A stretch of 64,000 nt of DNA from Streptomyces spinosus (GCF_020400655.1 NZ_JAINRC010000020.1:62001-126000); one strand, 5' to 3'. Shown: positions 21,053-30,208, counted from the first letter of the stretch. A program made the numbers and translations. The notes: generated by a model from the sequence alone, not told the origin.

Positions 21053-21748
21053 GTGCTGCCAGTACGGGGACGAGACGGCCGTGCCGCCAGGGCTGCGCGC
21101 ATCCTGGGCACCCGCACCGCGTGGACGTCCGTGGGAGACGGCGAGTTCTTCTGCCCCGGTTGCGGCGGCGACCGCAACTACCAGCGGCTCACCGGACGAC
21201 GCCGGCTCACCCTGCTCGGCATGCCCGTGCTGCCGCGCGGGACGGCCGGACCGGTCGTGGAGTGCGCGGCCTGCGAGCACCACTTCGGCACCGAGGTGCT
21301 GGACCACCCCACCACCCGCCGCTTCTCCGCGATGCTCCGGGACGCCGTGCACACCGTCGCCCTCGCGGTGCTCGCCGCCGGCGGCACCAGTTCCCGCGCG
21401 GCCCTGGAGACGGCCGCCGCCACGGTCCGTGCGGCCGGCTTCGCCGAGTGCACCGAGGACCAGCTGGCCGCCCTGGTCGACGCCCTCGCCGCCGACACCG
21501 GCCGGTACTTCGAGCAGCCGTGCGGGGCCGGGCTGACCATAGAGCTGCACGAGTCCCTGGACCCGCTCGCCCCGCACCTGGCGCCGGCCGGACGCGAGTC
21601 CCTGTTGCTCCAGGCCGCCCGCATCGCCCTCGCCGACGGCCCCTACACCCCCGCCGAACGCGACGCCCTCGCCACCGTCGGCGCCGCCCTCACCATCTGC
21701 TCCGACGACGTGACCCGCCTCCTGGCCGCGGCCCGCACCCCGTCCTGA
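21053..21748 (+). CDS. TerB-like protein with zinc ribbon
   Basis: A 231-residue cytosolic protein. An N-terminal zinc ribbon (CPGCGGD about residues 27-33, then CAACEHHF about 65-72) is followed by a helical TerB-like tellurite-resistance domain with the acidic ADGPYTPAERDAL segment typical of TerB. GTG 21053 has GGAGG six nt upstream. It stands alone between leuA and the sialidase. Function is not known; TerB domains are associated with metal stress responses but no ter cluster is present here. Confidence 0.75.
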   Translation: MLPVRGRDGRAARAARILGTRTAWTSVGDGEFFCPGCGGDRNYQRLTGRRRLTLLGMPVLPRGTAGPVVECAACEHHFGTEVLDHPTTRRFSAMLRDAVHTVALAVLAAGGTSSRAALETAAATVRAAGFAECTEDQLAALVDALAADTGRYFEQPCGAGLTIELHESLDPLAPHLAPAGRESLLLQAARIALADGPYTPAERDALATVGAALTICSDDVTRLLAAARTPS

Positions 21749-21845
21749 CCACCCGTCGGGACCGCCCGACCGCCCGCCCTGATCCTCCCCCCTGATCACC
21801 CGGACGGAGTAAGACCGCCCCGGTGATCGTGGGGAGCATCAGGGC

Positions 21846-23081
21846 GTGACCCCGCGCAGCCGCTCCCTCCTCACCAGCCTGGCGCTCCTCGCCCCGCTCA
21901 CCACCGGGCCGCCCGCCCACGCGGCGACCGCCGGCTGCGCCTCCTCGGTGCCGTACGTGTCCGGGCGGGGCGGGTACACCGTCTACCGCATCCCGGCCGC
22001 GGTGAAGACCCGGCGCGGCACCGTCCTGGCCTTCGCCGAGGGCCGGCGCGACGGCGCGGGAGACACCGGTGACATCGACGTCGTCCTGCGCCGCTCCACC
22101 GACGGCGGCTGCACCTGGGGCCCGCTGACCGTGGTGGCCGCCGGGCAGGGCCGCACCAGGGGCAACCCGGCGCCCGTGGTCGACCCGCACACCGGCGCGG
22201 TCGTCCTGCTCACCTGCGCCAACGGCGGCACCGTGACGGAGGCGCGGATCATGCGCGGCGAGGTCACCGCGGAACAGGGCCGCCGGGTCTTCGTGCAGCG
22301 CAGCACGGACGACGGCCGCCGTTTCACCGCACCCCGGGACATCACGGCCCAGGTGACCCGGCCCGGCTGGCGCTGGTACGCCACCGGTCCCGGCCACGCC
22401 GTCGCCCTCACCCGCGGCCCGCACTCGCCCGGAGGGGGCGCCCCCAGCCGTCTGCTGGTCTCCGCCGACCACTCCGCGGCCCCGCCCGCCGGCTCCCGGG
22501 ACACCGGCCAGGAGGCCAGGTACTACGGCGCGCACGTCCTCTACAGCGACGACTCCGGCCGCACCTGGCACCTGGGGGCCGTGGACGACGGATACGACGG
22601 CGTGACCAACGCCAACGAGACCAGCGCGGCGCAACTCCCGGACGGACGCGTCTACCTCAGCTCCCGCGACCAGAACGGCACCGCCCCCGGCAACCGCCTC
22701 GACACCTACTCCGGTGACGGCGGCCTGACCCTGGACCGCCCCTACACCGTCCAGCCCGCCCTGGACGCCGTCCCGGTGGTCCAGGGCAGCGTCCTCCAGC
22801 CGCGGGAACCGGGCGCGCCCCTGCTGTTCTCCGCGCCCTCCGTACCGACCGCACGGCGTGCCGCGGCCCTCTGGGCGAGCACGGACGCCGGCCGCACCTT
22901 CCGCAGGCTGCTCACCCTCTCCGACCGGCCGGCCGCCTACTCCGACCTGGTCCAGCTCGCCCCCGGCACGATCGGCGTCCTGTACGAGACCGGCGTCCGG
23001 GGCCCGTACGAGTCCCTCCGGTTCCGCAGACTCCGCCTGGGCGCTCCAGGGCCCGGCGGGGGGTGGCGCGGGACGGCCTAG
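21846..23081 (+). CDS. Secreted exo-alpha-sialidase
   Basis: A 411-residue sialidase (GH33-like six-bladed beta-propeller). A signal peptide covers about the first 27 residues (LLTSLALLAPLTT, cleavage near AHA-AT). The YRIP motif is present in YTVYRIPAAV, and at least three Asp boxes are visible: STDGGCTW, SDDSGRTW and STDAGRTF. It releases terminal sialic acids outside the cell. It faces the ABC-aldolase operon tail to tail: the stop codons of this gene and of the aldolase share the palindrome CTAG at 23078-23081. This position suggests that released sugar is imported and split by the neighbours. Confidence 0.92.
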   Translation: MTPRSRSLLTSLALLAPLTTGPPAHAATAGCASSVPYVSGRGGYTVYRIPAAVKTRRGTVLAFAEGRRDGAGDTGDIDVVLRRSTDGGCTWGPLTVVAAGQGRTRGNPAPVVDPHTGAVVLLTCANGGTVTEARIMRGEVTAEQGRRVFVQRSTDDGRRFTAPRDITAQVTRPGWRWYATGPGHAVALTRGPHSPGGGAPSRLLVSADHSAAPPAGSRDTGQEARYYGAHVLYSDDSGRTWHLGAVDDGYDGVTNANETSAAQLPDGRVYLSSRDQNGTAPGNRLDTYSGDGGLTLDRPYTVQPALDAVPVVQGSVLQPREPGAPLLFSAPSVPTARRAAALWASTDAGRTFRRLLTLSDRPAAYSDLVQLAPGTIGVLYETGVRGPYESLRFRRLRLGAPGPGGGWRGTA

Positions 23082-24016
23082 CCGTCGAGGCCGAGCAGGC
23101 CGGCCGCCGCCAGCAGCTTGCCGATCTGCTCGACCTCCGCGCCGCTCAGCGGGACCTGCGGTTCGGCGGTCACCGGGCAGTCGATGATCCCGCGCAGATG
23201 CAGCGCCGCCTTGAACGCGCCCAGCGCCGCCGAACTGCCGCCCATCCGCGCGGGGTCACCGACACCGGTGATCCCGTACAGCGCGCACAACCGCTCCTGT
23301 TCGGCCCGCGCCCCCTCCGCGTCGCCCGCCCGGCACTGGCGGTACAGGCGCACGTAGCCGTGCGGGTCGACATTGGCCAGGCCCGGCACGGCCCCGTCGG
23401 CGCCCAGCGCCAGCGCCGCGTCGGTGATCAGCTCCGAGCCGGTCAGCACGCTGAACCCGGGGTGGGCGCGGGCGCCGGTGACCACCTCCCGGAAGGCCGC
23501 CAGGTCCCCGCTGGAGTCCTTGACCCCGGCCAGCACGCCGTCCCCGGCGAGCCCCAGCAGCAGGTCCGCGGGGAGTTTGGTGTGCACGGCGACGGGGATG
23601 TCGTAGGCGATCACCGGGACCGGACTGGCGGCGGCGATCCGGCGGTAGTGGTGGACGATCTCCGCCGGGTGGGTGCGGGCGTAGAACGGCGCGGTCACGA
23701 CGACGGCCCGCGCCCCCGCCGAGGCGACCGCCGCGACGTGCTCCAGGACGCGCGGGGTGGTCATGTCGATGGCCCCGGCGAGCACGGGCAGCTGACCGCC
23801 CACGTGCGCGGTCACGGCCGCCACCACCCGCTCGCGCTGCGCGTCCGTCAGGAAGGCCGCCTCCGACGTCGAGCCCAGCAGGAACAGCCCGTGCACCCCG
23901 GCCTCCACCAGGAAGTCCACCAGGCGCAGCAGCGAGGGCACGTCCACCTCGCGTTCCGGTGTCAGGGGCGTGCAGACGGGCGGGACGACACCGGTGAGCG
24001 GGGTCGGAAGGGACAT
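23078..24016 (-). CDS. DapA/NanA family aldolase (N-acetylneuraminate lyase candidate)
   Basis: A 312-residue class I aldolase of the dihydrodipicolinate synthase/N-acetylneuraminate lyase family. LFLLGSTSEAAFLT is the pyruvate-binding loop (GGTTGE in DapA), and the Schiff-base lysine is in AGVKDSSGD. This is a catabolic-type member rather than biosynthetic DapA. Being last in an importer operon and facing a sialidase, sialic acid cleavage to pyruvate and an amino sugar is the leading guess. The family is broad, however, and other 2-keto-3-deoxy acids are possible. ATG 24016 directly follows the stop of the ABC ATPase. Confidence 0.83.
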   Translation of the reverse strand: MSLPTPLTGVVPPVCTPLTPEREVDVPSLLRLVDFLVEAGVHGLFLLGSTSEAAFLTDAQRERVVAAVTAHVGGQLPVLAGAIDMTTPRVLEHVAAVASAGARAVVVTAPFYARTHPAEIVHHYRRIAAASPVPVIAYDIPVAVHTKLPADLLLGLAGDGVLAGVKDSSGDLAAFREVVTGARAHPGFSVLTGSELITDAALALGADGAVPGLANVDPHGYVRLYRQCRAGDAEGARAEQERLCALYGITGVGDPARMGGSSAALGAFKAALHLRGIIDCPVTAEPQVPLSGAEVEQIGKLLAAAGLLGLDG

Positions 24017-25021
24017 TCACGGCTCCTGGGGCGCTGGGTCTCGGTTCGGCTGGTCCTCCTGGACAGGATGGTGGCACCGGTAGCGGTGTCCGGGCCGTGA
24101 CGCGGCCGAGAAGTCCGGCATCGACGCGGCGCAGACCTCGTCGGCCCTCCAGCAGCGGGTGCGGAACGGGCAGCCGCTCGGCGGGCGGGTCGCCGAGGGG
24201 ACCGGCCCGGTCAGCGGGATCGGGTCGACGGGGTCCAGCAGGCCCGGCGTGGCCGAGAACAGGGCACGGGTGTACGGGTGCCGGGCCGCGGCGGTGACCC
24301 GGTCCGCCGGGGTCTCCTCCACGATCCGGCCGAGGTACATGGTGATCACCCGGTCGCTCATCCGCCGTACGGTCTGGATGTCGTGCGAGACGAACACCAG
24401 GGCGAGACCGAGGCGCTCCTTCAGGTCGAGCAGCAGGTTGAGGATCTGCGCGCGGACCGAGACGTCCAGGGCGCTGGTCGGCTCGTCGGCGACGACCAGC
24501 TCCGGGTCGAGGGCGAGCGCGCGGGCGATGGCGACCCGCTGCCGCTGTCCGCCGGAGAGCTGCCCGGGCAGGGCGTCGGCGAGCGCCCGGGGCAGGCCGA
24601 CGAGGGCCATCAACTCCCGTACCCGTTCCTCGCGTTCGGCCCGCGTACCGCGCCGGTGGACGTCCAGCGGATCGCGCAGGATCCGGCGGACCGTCAGCCG
24701 GCGGTTCAGCGCGGTCGACGGGTCCTGGAAGATCATGCCGGTGCCCGCGCCGACCGTGGCCCTGCGCTCGGCGGCCGGCATCGCCCACAGGTCCCGCCCC
24801 CGGAACGCCACCGTCCCGGACACCGGCCGCTCGATGCCCACCAGCACCTTCGCCAGCGTCGACTTCCCGCACCCCGACTCGCCGACCACCCCGACCGTCT
24901 CACCGGGCGCGACGCGCAGAGCGGCGCCGGTCAGGGCGTACACCCGGTCCCGGCGGAACAGGCCGCCGCTGCGCGCCCGGTGGACGACGTGCGCCTCCCG
25001 CACCTCCGCGACAGCGCTCAC
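24017..25021 (-). CDS. Oligopeptide-type ABC transporter ATP-binding protein (DppF/OppF-like)
   Basis: A 334-residue ABC ATPase. Walker A is GESGCGKS, the signature is LSGGQRQRVAIARAL, Walker B is LVVADEPTSALD, and the C-terminal CPFRTRCW motif is that of peptide/nickel-type transporters. GTG 25021 overlaps the upstream stop (GTGA), so the longer frame reaching 25126 is not needed. It is the second nucleotide-binding subunit of the five-gene operon running from 29595 to 23078. Confidence 0.93.
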   Translation of the reverse strand: MSAVAEVREAHVVHRARSGGLFRRDRVYALTGAALRVAPGETVGVVGESGCGKSTLAKVLVGIERPVSGTVAFRGRDLWAMPAAERRATVGAGTGMIFQDPSTALNRRLTVRRILRDPLDVHRRGTRAEREERVRELMALVGLPRALADALPGQLSGGQRQRVAIARALALDPELVVADEPTSALDVSVRAQILNLLLDLKERLGLALVFVSHDIQTVRRMSDRVITMYLGRIVEETPADRVTAAARHPYTRALFSATPGLLDPVDPIPLTGPVPSATRPPSGCPFRTRCWRADEVCAASMPDFSAASRPGHRYRCHHPVQEDQPNRDPAPQEP

Positions 25022-27000
25022 CGCAGGGCCTCCTCGCTCTGCGCCGACGTCAGGTCGACCGCCGGGTGGTGGCAGGCGGCCGTGTGGGCGGGGGTGCCCG
25101 TGAGGACCGGGGCGGTGGTGTGGCACACCTCGGTGGCCAGCGGGCAGCGGTCGGCGAAGCGGCAGCCCGCCGGGAAGTCGGCCGGGGCCGGTACGACCCC
25201 CTTGATCTGGGTCATCCGCTCCTCGGCCGACTCCAGCGAGAGCACGCTGCCGAGCAGCCCGCGCGTGTAGTGGTGGGCCGGTGCCGCGACCAGGCCGGCG
25301 GTCACCCCGGTCTCCACGATCTGCCCGCCGTACATCACCATCACCCGGTCGGTGACGTCGGCGACCAGTGCCAGATCGTGCGAGACCAGGACCAGTGCGA
25401 AGCCCAGCTCGGCCCGCAGCCGCAGCAGCAGCTCCATGACCTGGGCCTGCACGGTGACGTCCAGGGCGGTGGTCGGCTCGTCGGCGACGATCAGCTTCGG
25501 GTCGCGGGAGAGGGCCATCGCGATGAGCACGCGCTGGCGCTGCCCGCCGGACAGCTCGTGCGGATAGCTGCGCAGGGTGCGGTCGGGGTCCAGGCCGACC
25601 AGCTCCACGAGTTCGCGCGGACCGCGCCTGCCGCCGCGCCGGACGAGCTGCTTCAGCTGGGCCCGGACGGTCATGGCCGGGTTCAGGGAGGACAGGGCGT
25701 CCTGGTACACCATGGCCATCTCGTGGCCGAGGAGCCGCCGCCGCGCCCGCGCCGGCTCGGCGAGCAGGTCCCGCTGCCGGAACCGGATGCGGCCGGCGAC
25801 CCGGGCGCCCTTCGGCTGGAGCCCCATGACGGTCAGCGCGGTCAGCGACTTACCGCAGCCCGACTCGCCCACCAGCCCCAGCACCTCACCGGGGTACACC
25901 TCGAAGCCGACCCCGGCCACGACGTCCACGCCCCGGTGCCGGTCCGGGAAGCCGATGGCGAGGTCCTCCACGGCGAGCACCGGCTGTCCGCCGCGGTCCG
26001 GCAGCGGCCGGGCCCGGGAGCGCAGCCGCCGGGCGGCCTCGGTGAGACCGGGCAGCGGCAGCACCTCGCCGGTGCCGGGCTCCGGGGTCTCCAGCCGGTC
26101 CGCCGGGGGCGCGTCCACCTCGCGGGGCGCCGGCGCCGCCCACGCGTCCGAGACGCCCTCGGAGAGGATGTTCAGCGCCAGCACGGTGAGCAGGATCAGC
26201 AGCCCGGGGAAGACGGTCGCCCACCAGCCGCCGGTCAGCACCATTTTCTTGCCGTCGGCGATGACACTGCCCCAGGACGGGTCCGGGGGCCGCACGCCCG
26301 CGCCGATGAAGGACAGCGACGCCTCGAACACGATGGCCTCGGCGACCTGGACCGTGCAGAACACCAGCACCGGCGCGGCACAGTTGACGGCCACGTGCCG
26401 CAGCACGATGTGCGGGGTGCGGGCGCCGATGACCCGCTCGGCGGTGACGTAGTCCTCGCCGTACTGGTCCAGCACGTTGGCGCGCACGACCCGCGCCACG
26501 GGCGGGGTGAAGAGGAACGCGATGGCACAGATCAGCACGCCGATGCCGCCGCCGAACACGGCCACCAGCACGGCCGCGAGCGCGATGCCCGGGAACGCCA
26601 TCACCACGTCCAGGCAGCGCATCAGCGTCTCGTCCACCGCCTTGCGGGAGGTGGCGGCCAGCGCGCCGACGACGGCGCCGACGGCCAGCGCGAGCGCGGT
26701 CGCGCCCAGCCCGATGGCGAGGGACCAGCGGGCGCCGTACATCAGCCGGCTCAGGACGTCCCGGCCGAGGCTGTCCTGCCCCAGCCAGTGCGCCGCCGAC
26801 GGCGCCCCGGTCCCGCCGGCCGGGTCCTGCTGGTCGAGCGGGTCGTGCGGGGCGAGGACGGGGGCGAGGACGGCGACGACGATGACGACGGCCAGGAAGC
26901 AGACGGCGGCCCTGGACAGCGGCGGCAGCCGGCGCAGGCCGCGCGGCCGGACTCCGCCGGGCCGGGAGAGCCGCTTGCCGAGATGCGCGCGCGTCACCAT
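25018..27000 (-). CDS. Fused ABC permease-ATPase (DppC-DppD fusion)
   Basis: A 660-residue fusion. Residues 1 to about 300 form a DppC/OppC-type permease with the GQDSLGRDVLSRLMYGAR periplasmic-loop motif, about six membrane segments and the EAA-like ERVIGARTPHIVLRHVAVN loop. After a Pro-rich linker (about 300-340) comes a complete DppD-type ATPase with GESGCGKS, LSGGQRQRVLIAMAL, LIVADEPTTALD and a C-terminal CRFADRCPLA. The reading frame is intact through the junction. It starts one base into the stop of the permease before it (TGATG) and overlaps the next ATPase. Confidence 0.93.
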   Translation of the reverse strand: MVTRAHLGKRLSRPGGVRPRGLRRLPPLSRAAVCFLAVVIVVAVLAPVLAPHDPLDQQDPAGGTGAPSAAHWLGQDSLGRDVLSRLMYGARWSLAIGLGATALALAVGAVVGALAATSRKAVDETLMRCLDVVMAFPGIALAAVLVAVFGGGIGVLICAIAFLFTPPVARVVRANVLDQYGEDYVTAERVIGARTPHIVLRHVAVNCAAPVLVFCTVQVAEAIVFEASLSFIGAGVRPPDPSWGSVIADGKKMVLTGGWWATVFPGLLILLTVLALNILSEGVSDAWAAPAPREVDAPPADRLETPEPGTGEVLPLPGLTEAARRLRSRARPLPDRGGQPVLAVEDLAIGFPDRHRGVDVVAGVGFEVYPGEVLGLVGESGCGKSLTALTVMGLQPKGARVAGRIRFRQRDLLAEPARARRRLLGHEMAMVYQDALSSLNPAMTVRAQLKQLVRRGGRRGPRELVELVGLDPDRTLRSYPHELSGGQRQRVLIAMALSRDPKLIVADEPTTALDVTVQAQVMELLLRLRAELGFALVLVSHDLALVADVTDRVMVMYGGQIVETGVTAGLVAAPAHHYTRGLLGSVLSLESAEERMTQIKGVVPAPADFPAGCRFADRCPLATEVCHTTAPVLTGTPAHTAACHHPAVDLTSAQSEEALR

Positions 27001-27956
27001 CAGGCCGCCCTCAAACGTGGGTTGACCAGCAGATACAGGATGTCGATGACGAGGTTGACGACGACGAATCCGGTCGCGGTGGTCAGTACGACCCCCTGCA
27101 CGACGGCCGGGTCGCCGTTCTGTACGGCGTCGATCATCAGCTTCCCCATGCCGGGCAGCGAGAAGATCGTCTCGATGACGACGGCACCGCCGAGGAGGTA
27201 GCCGACCCGCAGCCCGAGCACGGTGAGGGGATTGACGAGCGCGTTGCGCAGCACGTTCCGGCCGACGACGACCCGGGGCGGCAGCCCGTTCCCGATCGCC
27301 GTCCGGACGTAGTCCTTGTCCAGCTCCTCCACCACGGAGGTCCTCACGATCCGGGTGAGCTGGGCGGCGACCGGCAGGGACAGCGCGAACGCGGGCAGGG
27401 CCATGGTCCTCAGCCAGCCGGTGAGGGAGTCGGCGGGGTTGACGTAGCCGCCGGTCGGGAACCAGCCCCGGTCCACGGCCAGGTACTGGATCATCAGCAG
27501 CGCCAGCCAGAAGCCGGGCGCGGCCACCCCGACCAGTGAGACGACCCGGATGGCCTGGTCCGGCAGCCGGTCCCGGTACACCGCCGCCGTCACCCCGCCC
27601 GCCAGCGCCAGCACGACCGCGAGCGCGAGACCGAGGAAGGTCAGCTGGAGGGTGAGCGGCAGCGCGGTGGTGACCTGGTCGGCCACGGGCGCGCGGGTCA
27701 GGGCGCTGGTGCCGAGGTCGCCGTGGAGCAGGCCGCCGACGAAGTGGACGTACCGCAGGGGCAGCGGGTCCAGCAGCCCGTTGCGTTCCCGGAACTCGTG
27801 GAGCTGCCCGGGGGTCGGGTTGGCGCCCTGGAAGAACGCCGACGCCGGGTCGGTGTCCGAGAACCGCATCACCAGGAACACGAAGAGCACGATGCCGAGG
27901 AGCAGGGGCACGAGCAGGGCGATGCGGCGCAGCAGGATGCGTACGACGGCCGTCAT
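27000..27956 (-). CDS. ABC transporter permease (DppB/OppB-like)
   Basis: A 318-residue membrane protein with six predicted helices. The N-terminal helix RIALLVPLLLGIVLFVFLVM and the GDLGTS motif are characteristic of DppB/OppB. TAIGNGLPPRVVVGRNVLRNAL is the coupling loop that meets the ATPases. It pairs with the permease half of the fusion protein encoded next. It starts 4 nt after the substrate-binding protein gene. Confidence 0.93.
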   Translation of the reverse strand: MTAVVRILLRRIALLVPLLLGIVLFVFLVMRFSDTDPASAFFQGANPTPGQLHEFRERNGLLDPLPLRYVHFVGGLLHGDLGTSALTRAPVADQVTTALPLTLQLTFLGLALAVVLALAGGVTAAVYRDRLPDQAIRVVSLVGVAAPGFWLALLMIQYLAVDRGWFPTGGYVNPADSLTGWLRTMALPAFALSLPVAAQLTRIVRTSVVEELDKDYVRTAIGNGLPPRVVVGRNVLRNALVNPLTVLGLRVGYLLGGAVVIETIFSLPGMGKLMIDAVQNGDPAVVQGVVLTTATGFVVVNLVIDILYLLVNPRLRAA

Positions 27957-27960
27957 GCCG

Positions 27961-29595
27961 TCAGGCCCACGTGGCCTGGAGCAGGTTGAGGCCCGGGTAC
28001 GGCTGGGCCCTTATCCCGCTGAGTTGACGCGGGTCCCAGGCGGTCATCAGCTCGTTGTGGACGACCGGGTAGAGCACCGCCTGCTCGGCGACGACGTCGA
28101 CGTAGTCCTGGATCATCGCCTTCTTCCTCGCGGGATCCGGCTCCCGGGTCGCCCGGTCCATGTCCCTGAAGAGCCGCCGGGCGACGGGGTGGCCTTCCCA
28201 CCGCGTGTACCGCATCCACAGGTTCCCGGGCCCGTAGTTGTAGTGCATGATCAGGTCGGCGTCGCGCCCGAACTGGTTGGGGTTGGAGGCCGCCGCGACC
28301 ACCTGGTAGTCCTGCTTCTGGTCCATCTTGGTGAAGACGGCCGTGGTCTCCTGCGGCGCCAGGGTGGTCCGCACTCCGATCGCGTCCCAGGAGGACTTGA
28401 CGGTCGGCAGACAGTCCACGATCCAGCTGACGTTGACGGCGAGGATCTCGACGCTGAGGTCGGTGACCCCGGCGGCCTTCAGCAGGGCCCTGGCCCTGTC
28501 CGGGTCGTGGTCGTAGACGGTCTTCGCCCGGCGGTAGCCGGGATTTCCCTCGTTGAGGAACGAGGACGCGGGCCTGCCGTGGCCCTTCAGCGCGACCCGC
28601 ACCATCTTCTCGGTGTCGATGGCGTAGTGCAGCGCCTGGCGGACGCGGACGTCGTCGAAGGGCTTGTGCCGGGTGTTGAACATCAGGAAGAGGTTGTTCA
28701 TCCCGGCGCCGCCGGCCACCTTCAGCCCGCCCTGCTCCAGCCGGGGGATGTTGGCGTAGGGGATGTTGTCGGCGATCTGCGCGCCGGCGCCGGTCCCGGA
28801 GATCTTCGCGACGCGGGGTGCCGCGTCCACGATGGTCAGCCAGTTCATCCTGTGGAAGGCGGGCCTGCGGGGTCCGTTGTAGGCGGCGAACGCCTCGAAG
28901 GTGGTGTTCGACTTGGGGTGGTGCGCGGTCTGCCGGTACGGCCCCGAGCCCACCGCCAGCCCCTTGACCGCGTCGTCCCAGGCGCCGGGCCGGGAGAAGA
29001 CGTGCCGGGGCATGACCTTGGCGAGGGTGAGGCGGGCCAGACCGTCCGGGAAGGGGAACTTGAGGACGAGCTCGATCGTCCGGGCGTCGGTCTTCCGCAC
29101 GGAGTCCAGCCAGGGGGCGAAGAAACCCTTGGCGAGCGTCTGGGTGTGCGGATCGAGGATCCGGTCGAAGACGAACACGACGTCGTCGGCGGTGACGGGC
29201 GTGCCGTCGTGGAAGGTGGCGCCGGGGCGCAGCGAGAAACGCCAGGTGGTGGCGGACGGGTCGCGGGGGATCGCGGTGGCCAGCGCCGGATACGGCTCCC
29301 GGGTGATCGGGTCCGTGTCCAGCAGCCCCTCGTAGATGTGGTTGTTGGCGGCCATCGCGAACGCCGACGCGGTCTGCGTGGGGTCCCAGCTGCCGTCGTT
29401 GCCGTACCCGATCACGGCGGTCAGCGTGCGGTCCTTGCCGCCACCGCCCCCGGTGTCGTTCGTCGACTCCGGACCGGCGGAACAGGCGGCCAGCGCGGGG
29501 GTCAGGGCGGCGGCGGCGCCGAGCGCGCCGGAGTACTTCAGGAACTGCCGGCGAAGCGGTGCCGGTGCGCCGGGGTTCACGTCGTCGTCGCGCAC
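27961..29595 (-). CDS. ABC transporter substrate-binding lipoprotein (SBP family 5)
   Basis: A 544-residue extracellular solute-binding protein of the peptide/nickel family, the first gene of the operon. The N-terminus has RRQFLKYSGALGAAAALTP and the lipobox LAAC, so it is a lipoprotein, possibly Tat-exported because of the twin arginine. YEGLL, DDVVF and the C-terminal YVDVVAEQAVLYPVV blocks are typical of family 5. GTG 29595 has GGAGG upstream. Ligand is unknown; the neighbouring aldolase and sialidase point to a sialylated oligosaccharide or sugar acid as well as peptides. Confidence 0.92.
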   Translation of the reverse strand: MRDDDVNPGAPAPLRRQFLKYSGALGAAAALTPALAACSAGPESTNDTGGGGGKDRTLTAVIGYGNDGSWDPTQTASAFAMAANNHIYEGLLDTDPITREPYPALATAIPRDPSATTWRFSLRPGATFHDGTPVTADDVVFVFDRILDPHTQTLAKGFFAPWLDSVRKTDARTIELVLKFPFPDGLARLTLAKVMPRHVFSRPGAWDDAVKGLAVGSGPYRQTAHHPKSNTTFEAFAAYNGPRRPAFHRMNWLTIVDAAPRVAKISGTGAGAQIADNIPYANIPRLEQGGLKVAGGAGMNNLFLMFNTRHKPFDDVRVRQALHYAIDTEKMVRVALKGHGRPASSFLNEGNPGYRRAKTVYDHDPDRARALLKAAGVTDLSVEILAVNVSWIVDCLPTVKSSWDAIGVRTTLAPQETTAVFTKMDQKQDYQVVAAASNPNQFGRDADLIMHYNYGPGNLWMRYTRWEGHPVARRLFRDMDRATREPDPARKKAMIQDYVDVVAEQAVLYPVVHNELMTAWDPRQLSGIRAQPYPGLNLLQATWA

Positions 29596-29642
29596 GGGTC
29601 CTCCAGCGGGTGGGTGGGGGAGGGGTGAGAGCGGGGGTGATA

Positions 29643-29664
29643 CGACGTCCTACGTCCTACGTCC
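29643..29664 (-). repeat. Three tandem GGACGTA repeats in the ABC operon leader
   Basis: On the minus strand the start of the transcript reads GGACGTA-GGACGTA-GGACGTC, three 7-bp direct repeats just downstream of the promoter. This could be a regulator binding site. Confidence 0.5.
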
Positions 29665-29677
29665 GGCCGGTAGCGCG

Positions 29678-29706
29678 ACCATAGGAGCGCCCCCGGGACC
29701 GGTCAA
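29678..29706 (-). promoter_or_regulatory. Promoter of the ABC-aldolase operon
   Basis: On the minus strand TTGACC (29706-29701) is separated by exactly 17 bp from TATGGT (29683-29678), a good housekeeping sigma-type promoter. It lies about 83 nt before the SBP start. Confidence 0.65.
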
Positions 29707-30023
29707 GACGGCGCACACGAATGGGGCATCCGCCAGAGGCCGCCCCCATGGGCGGGCGGCGAGACGGGATGGACACCGGACCCCGCCCGGACGAGGGCCG
29801 CGCGGCTGCTGAGCGCCGGCGGGCGTCTCGCAGGTGCCCGGGCCCTAGCCGGCGTCGCGTCCCGGACGGCCGGGGGGCGAGGGCCCCGGTCGGTCGCATG
29901 CGGCGGGGCGCCGGTGGCCTTCCCGCCGGATCGTCGTCCGTGTTCGCGCCCGTCCTGGTTACCCGGCGGGGAGCCGGCGATCCCGCGCGTCCTGCCGGCC
30001 CGCGCCGCCGGCCGAGCGACCGC

Positions 30024-30068
30024 GCACCGACGCACGCGGCTCGCCTCCGGCCGCCAGGGGGCAGCAGG
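30024..30068. repeat. Mosaic repeat unit B, copy 1
   Basis: Begins GCACCGACGCACGCGGCTCG. Further copies start at 30209 and 30301 with a few substitutions, so unit spacings are 185 and 92 nt. Confidence 0.8.
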
Positions 30069-30090
30069 CCGGCGCCGCCGGCGGCCCCCC

Positions 30091-30208
30091 GTGCCGGGCG
30101 CCGGGTCCGGCCGAGCTGTCCGGCGGAGTCCGGGCGGCCCCGTTCACCCCGGCCGTGCCGGTCCCGCGCACCGCCGGCTCGGCCGCACCCGCGCCGGTTC
30201 CGGCCTCC
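30091..30208. repeat. Mosaic repeat unit A, copy 1 (118 bp)
   Basis: Begins GTGCCGGGCGCCGGGTCCGG. It is repeated at 30360-30477 with a single difference (GGCTCG versus GGCCCG). The near identity points to recent duplication or gene conversion. Confidence 0.85.
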
